Shown: piece after piece, positions 14,363 through 17,696 of the stretch
Numbering within the stretch: position 1 is the first letter of the stretch
Layout: every line of letters starts with the position of its first letter
NCBI GenBank assembly: GCA_942491465.1
Contig: CALOBA010000014.1
Span: forward strand, 1 to 17,696
Source: CALOBA01 sp942491465
Lineage (GTDB): Bacteria; Pseudomonadota; Gammaproteobacteria; Chromatiales; Chromatiaceae
Direction of reading: 5' to 3'
DNA: 17,696 nt
Notes under the pieces: generated by a model
Told to the model about the DNA's origin: nothing
The model's database searches: none
Seen by the model: only the letters and a program-made list of their open reading frames with translations
Translations under genes and position numbers: made by a program

Positions 14363-17300
14363 ATGACCTCCAGCACTGTGCAGCCCCTCCCCGAGCCCCG
14401 GTCAGACGACCGGGCGACCTGGCTCGATGCCCTGTTCGATGCCACGCCCATGGGCATCGGCGTGACCGTCGAGCGGGTGTTCCGCGAGGTCAACGACCAG
14501 CTCTGCGCGATGACCGGCTACGACCGCTGCGAGCTGATCGGTCGCGGTACGCGCATCCTCCACCCCACCGAGGCCCAGTACCGCCAAGTCCACAAGGCAC
14601 TGGAGCCCCTGCTCGCCGCCGATCGGGTGGCCCGGGTGGACGCGCAGCTGCGCCGCAAGGATGGCGAGGTGCTCGATGTGGTGCTGTGCCTGGCCCTGAT
14701 CGACCCGCAGCAGCCTTGGCGGGGCAGCATCTCCACCGTGCTCGACATCACCGACTACCGCCGCGCCGAGGCCCTGCTGCAGGCGCGCCTGGCGCTCTCC
14801 ACGACGCCCGCCGGCGGCGACCCGCGCGGGCTCGCCGAGCGGGTGCTGACCGACGCGCGTGCGCTCACCCGCAGCCCCGCGGCGCGGCTGCGCCTTTACC
14901 GCAGCGAGGACGGCCGGGTGAGCCTGGACGCAAGGAGCATCGACGCCGGCGACGGACCGCGGCTCCTGATCGACGCGCTTGCCGACCAAGACGGCGACGC
15001 TCCGGCATCGCCGCCCGCACCCAGCGTCGGCACGGGCTCGCCCCGCGGCGGCGACGCCCACGGGCAGGCGTCGGCCGGCGGGATCGGCGCCGAGCGCCGC
15101 CTCGCGGTGCCGATCCTCCGTGACGGCAGCACCCTGGCCCTGCTGGAGGTCGGCGACAAGGCCGCGCCCTACAGCGATCGCGATCACGACAGCCTCGCCC
15201 AGCTCGCGTCGATGGCGGTGGATCGGCTCGAGGCCCTGCACGCCGAGGCCGCGCTGCGGATCAGCGAGGAGCGCAGTCGCCTCGCCATCGAGGCGGCCCG
15301 CGACGGCGTCTGGGACTGGGACATCGCCCGCGGCACCATTGCCGTCAACGGCGCCTACCGGGCAATGCTCGGACGCGGCGAGCAGGGCACCACGCTGGAC
15401 TTCGCCGACTGGCGGGGGATGATCCATCCCCAAGACGTCGAGCACCTGTTGGCGCGCATTCAGCAGGTCCTGCCGCGCGATGAGCAGGCCGAGGTGGAGT
15501 ACCGGCTGCGCCGCGCCGACGGCGGTTGGTGCTGGGTATTGTCGCGGGCGAGGGTCATGCAGCGCGATGCCGCCGGCCTTGCCCTGCGCATGCTCGGCAC
15601 CCACACCGACATCACGCTCCGACGCGAGGCCGAGGCGGCCCTGGCCGACGCCCGCGCACGCCTGGAGCTGGCCGCCGACGGCGGTGGGCTCGGGCTCTAC
15701 CACGTCGACCTGGTCACCGGCGAGGCCCAGGTCGACCACCGCTACCTGGCCATGCTCGGCTATGCCCCCGATGAGATCACCCTCAATCTCACGACCTGGC
15801 GTGCGCTGATCCACCCCGACGACCTGCCGGGCACCGAGGCCGCCGTCGCCCGGGTGCTCAGCGGCGAAGAACAGGACACCGACGCGGAGTACCGGATGCG
15901 GCACAAGTCCGGCGATTGGCGCTGGGTGCTCGATCGCGCCCGGGTCCACGCCCGCAGCGCCGACGGCTCCTTGCTCGGCGTTGCCGGCGTGCACCTGGAC
16001 ATCACCGAGCGCCGCGCCGCCGAGGAGCGCCTGCGCCAAGCGGCACGGGTGTTTGAGAGCACGGCCGAGGGCGTCATCATCACCGACCCCGACAGCCGGA
16101 TCCTCGCCGTCAACCCCGCCTTCACCGACATCACCGGCTTCACCGAGGCGGATGCGCGCGGCCAGACCCCGGCCATGCTGCGCTCGGGCCGGCAAGACGC
16201 GGCCTTCTACGCCGACCTCTGGCGCTCGCTGAAGCACCAAGGCCAATGGCGCGGCGAGATCTGGAACCGGCGCAGGAACGGCGAGATCTACCCCGAGTGG
16301 TTGACCATCAGCGCCGTCTACGACGAGCACCGGCGCACCACCCACTATGTCGGCGTGTTCACCGACATCTCCGCGCTCAAGCGCTCCCAGGCCGACCTGG
16401 ACTATCTCGCCCACCACGACCCGCTGACCGGGCTGCCCAATCGGCTGATGCTCAAGGAACACCTGCACGAGGTCGTGGCGCGGGCGGTGGAGCAGCGCGG
16501 ACGTCTCGCGGTCCTGTTCTTGGACCTGGACGGCTTCAAAGGCATCAACGACAGCCTCGGGCACGGCGTCGGCGACCAGCTGTTGTGCGAACTCGGCCGG
16601 CGCATGCGCCAGCGGCTGCGCTCCGGCGATGTCCTCGGTCGCCTCGGTGGCGACGAGTTCCTGCTGGTGATGGAGGAGGCGGTGGCCGAAGGCGACGCCG
16701 AGATCATCGCCGAGGTGCTGCTGCGTCTGATCGCCGACCCGGTGGAGGTGAGCGGCCACCAGCTCTACGTCTCCGCCAGCATCGGCATCAGCCGCTACCC
16801 CGAGGACGGCGACGAGGCCGAGACCCTGCTGCGTCACGCCGACCTGGCCATGTACCGGGCCAAGGAGTTGGGACGCAACCGTTTCGCCTACTATCAGCGC
16901 GCCCTCGGCGCCTCGGCCGAAGACCGCCATCGCCTGGAGAACGCCCTGCGCGGCGCCCTCGGCCGCGGCGAGCTGGTGCTGATGTACCAGCCGCAAGTGG
17001 CCATGGATACGGGCCGGCTCGCCGGCGTCGAGGCCTTGGTGCGCTGGGTGCACCCCGAGCTGGGGCTGGTCGCGCCGCTGCGCTTTATCCCGGTGGCGGA
17101 GAAGATCGGCCTGATCGGCGCCATCGGCGACTGGGTGCTGGGCGAGGCCTGCCGGCAGCTGGCGCAGTGGCGCGCCCAAGGGCTGCCCGAACTGCGGATC
17201 AGCGTGAATTGCTCGGTGCAGCAGCTCGAAGACGCCCGGCTCGCATCCGCCGTCGCCGCCGTGCTCGAAGCGCATGGCCTCACCCCCGGCGATCTGGAGA

Positions 17301-17696
17301 TCGAGATCACCGAATCCATGCTCATGCGCCGCAGCGAGCGCGCCCGCGACACCCTCGACGCCCTGCACCACCTCGGCGTCACCCTCGCCATCGACGACTT
17401 CGGCACCGGCTACAGCTCCCTGGGCCGGCTACGCCACCTGCCCGTCGACCGCCTGAAGATCGACCGCTCCTTCATCGCCGAGATCGATGCCGACGACAGC
17501 GACCTGCGCATCGTCCGCGCCATCATCGGCCTCGGCGCCGACCTCGGCCTGAGCGTCATCGCCGAGGGTGTCGAGCGCCGGGTCCAGGCCGACACCCTGC
17601 TGCGCGAGGGCTGCACCCAGGCCCAGGGCTGGCTGTTCGGCCGACCCGAGGGGGCGCAACAACTGGCGGCCCGGATCGGCCCCGATGGGCGCTTGC
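14363..17696 (+). CDS. PAS-GAF-PAS-PAS-PAS-GGDEF-EAL c-di-GMP signalling protein, 3'-truncated by window edge
   Basis: The frame is open from ATG 14363 to the window end (1111 residues). An in-frame TGA at 14357-14359 rules out an earlier start. Order: PAS about 17-132; a divergent GAF-like domain about 135-295 with a low-complexity insertion near 210-245; PAS about 300-425, 428-552 and 555-675; GGDEF about 680-840; EAL about 865 to the end. GGDEF (762-766) is intact, with inhibitory-site RxxD (RSGD) five residues before it. The EAL domain has EAL (890-892), SVNCS, EIEITES, DDFGTG, KIDRSF and AEGVER, so all phosphodiesterase residues are present. It may both make and degrade c-di-GMP, switched by the stacked sensors. 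No transmembrane segment or signal peptide is seen. Ligands of the sensors are not apparent; the DGVWDWD and EYRMRHKSGDWRWV patterns are PAS_3-like. Only a little of the C-terminus should be missing. Confidence 0.95.
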   Translation, partial: MTSSTVQPLPEPRSDDRATWLDALFDATPMGIGVTVERVFREVNDQLCAMTGYDRCELIGRGTRILHPTEAQYRQVHKALEPLLAADRVARVDAQLRRKDGEVLDVVLCLALIDPQQPWRGSISTVLDITDYRRAEALLQARLALSTTPAGGDPRGLAERVLTDARALTRSPAARLRLYRSEDGRVSLDARSIDAGDGPRLLIDALADQDGDAPASPPAPSVGTGSPRGGDAHGQASAGGIGAERRLAVPILRDGSTLALLEVGDKAAPYSDRDHDSLAQLASMAVDRLEALHAEAALRISEERSRLAIEAARDGVWDWDIARGTIAVNGAYRAMLGRGEQGTTLDFADWRGMIHPQDVEHLLARIQQVLPRDEQAEVEYRLRRADGGWCWVLSRARVMQRDAAGLALRMLGTHTDITLRREAEAALADARARLELAADGGGLGLYHVDLVTGEAQVDHRYLAMLGYAPDEITLNLTTWRALIHPDDLPGTEAAVARVLSGEEQDTDAEYRMRHKSGDWRWVLDRARVHARSADGSLLGVAGVHLDITERRAAEERLRQAARVFESTAEGVIITDPDSRILAVNPAFTDITGFTEADARGQTPAMLRSGRQDAAFYADLWRSLKHQGQWRGEIWNRRRNGEIYPEWLTISAVYDEHRRTTHYVGVFTDISALKRSQADLDYLAHHDPLTGLPNRLMLKEHLHEVVARAVEQRGRLAVLFLDLDGFKGINDSLGHGVGDQLLCELGRRMRQRLRSGDVLGRLGGDEFLLVMEEAVAEGDAEIIAEVLLRLIADPVEVSGHQLYVSASIGISRYPEDGDEAETLLRHADLAMYRAKELGRNRFAYYQRALGASAEDRHRLENALRGALGRGELVLMYQPQVAMDTGRLAGVEALVRWVHPELGLVAPLRFIPVAEKIGLIGAIGDWVLGEACRQLAQWRAQGLPELRISVNCSVQQLEDARLASAVAAVLEAHGLTPGDLEIEITESMLMRRSERARDTLDALHHLGVTLAIDDFGTGYSSLGRLRHLPVDRLKIDRSFIAEIDADDSDLRIVRAIIGLGADLGLSVIAEGVERRVQADTLLREGCTQAQGWLFGRPEGAQQLAARIGPDGRL

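Noticed and set aside
14215..15123. 302-codon plus-strand frame starting upstream of the sensor gene
   Set aside because: Arg/Ala/Pro-rich composition typical of a shifted frame; the true gene starts at 14363 in another frame.
14402..17371. 989-codon open frame antisense to the PAS/GGDEF/EAL gene
   Set aside because: It is a codon-bias shadow. The plus-strand frame holds every expected domain motif in order.

Overview
The window is GC-rich, densely coded DNA from a gammaproteobacterium. A purple sulfur bacterium (Chromatiales/Chromatiaceae) is my best guess, from gene content, codon bias, arrays of GTCGTT/GTCGTG/ATCGTA-type hexamers and a CoA-disulfide-reductase-like flavoprotein fused to rhodanese. 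This is an inference; no rRNA or other marker is present.

Layout, left to right. (1) A minus-strand signalling operon: a receiver protein (2077-2964) whose C-terminal helical domain looks KaiA/RsbU-like, tightly coupled to a PAS-PAS-GGDEF-EAL protein (1-2036, running off the left edge). The diguanylate cyclase half of that protein looks intact, but its EAL half lacks key catalytic residues. (2) A divergent 614-bp intergenic region with two hexanucleotide arrays and a perfect 14-bp palindrome. (3) An orphan RND efflux permease (3579-6731, plus). (4) A decayed zone: an Rpn/PD-(D/E)XK 'transposase_31' pseudogene that has lost its catalytic core (6780-7635, minus), next to a displaced 120-140 bp copy of part of the RND gene (7701-7838). 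(5) Citrate synthase gltA (8146-9471) followed by three stacked hairpins, then an exported MsrB (9715-10317). (6) The CoADR-rhodanese gene (10552-12255, minus), flanked on both sides by directly repeated copies of a 158-bp, almost fully palindromic element (10317-10474 and 12350-12507; 4 mismatches). (7) A short-chain dehydrogenase and a cytochrome b561-type membrane protein with a polyproline tail (12628-14095, minus). (8) A large PAS-GAF-PAS-PAS-PAS-GGDEF-EAL protein (14363 to the right edge, plus) with both catalytic halves apparently intact and a plausible sigma70-type promoter.

Cyclic-di-GMP proteins therefore sit at both ends. One is probably cyclase-only and tied to a phosphorylation-responsive partner; the other is potentially bifunctional. 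The middle holds central metabolism (gltA), sulfur and redox repair functions (MsrB, CoADR-rhodanese) and efflux. No rRNA, tRNA, CRISPR array, IS transposase or phage gene is visible. The points most worth a second look are the 158-bp fold-back element pair, the receiver-KaiA/RsbU-like protein coupled to a dead-EAL cyclase, the duplicated RND fragment beside the broken Rpn gene, and the hexamer arrays.
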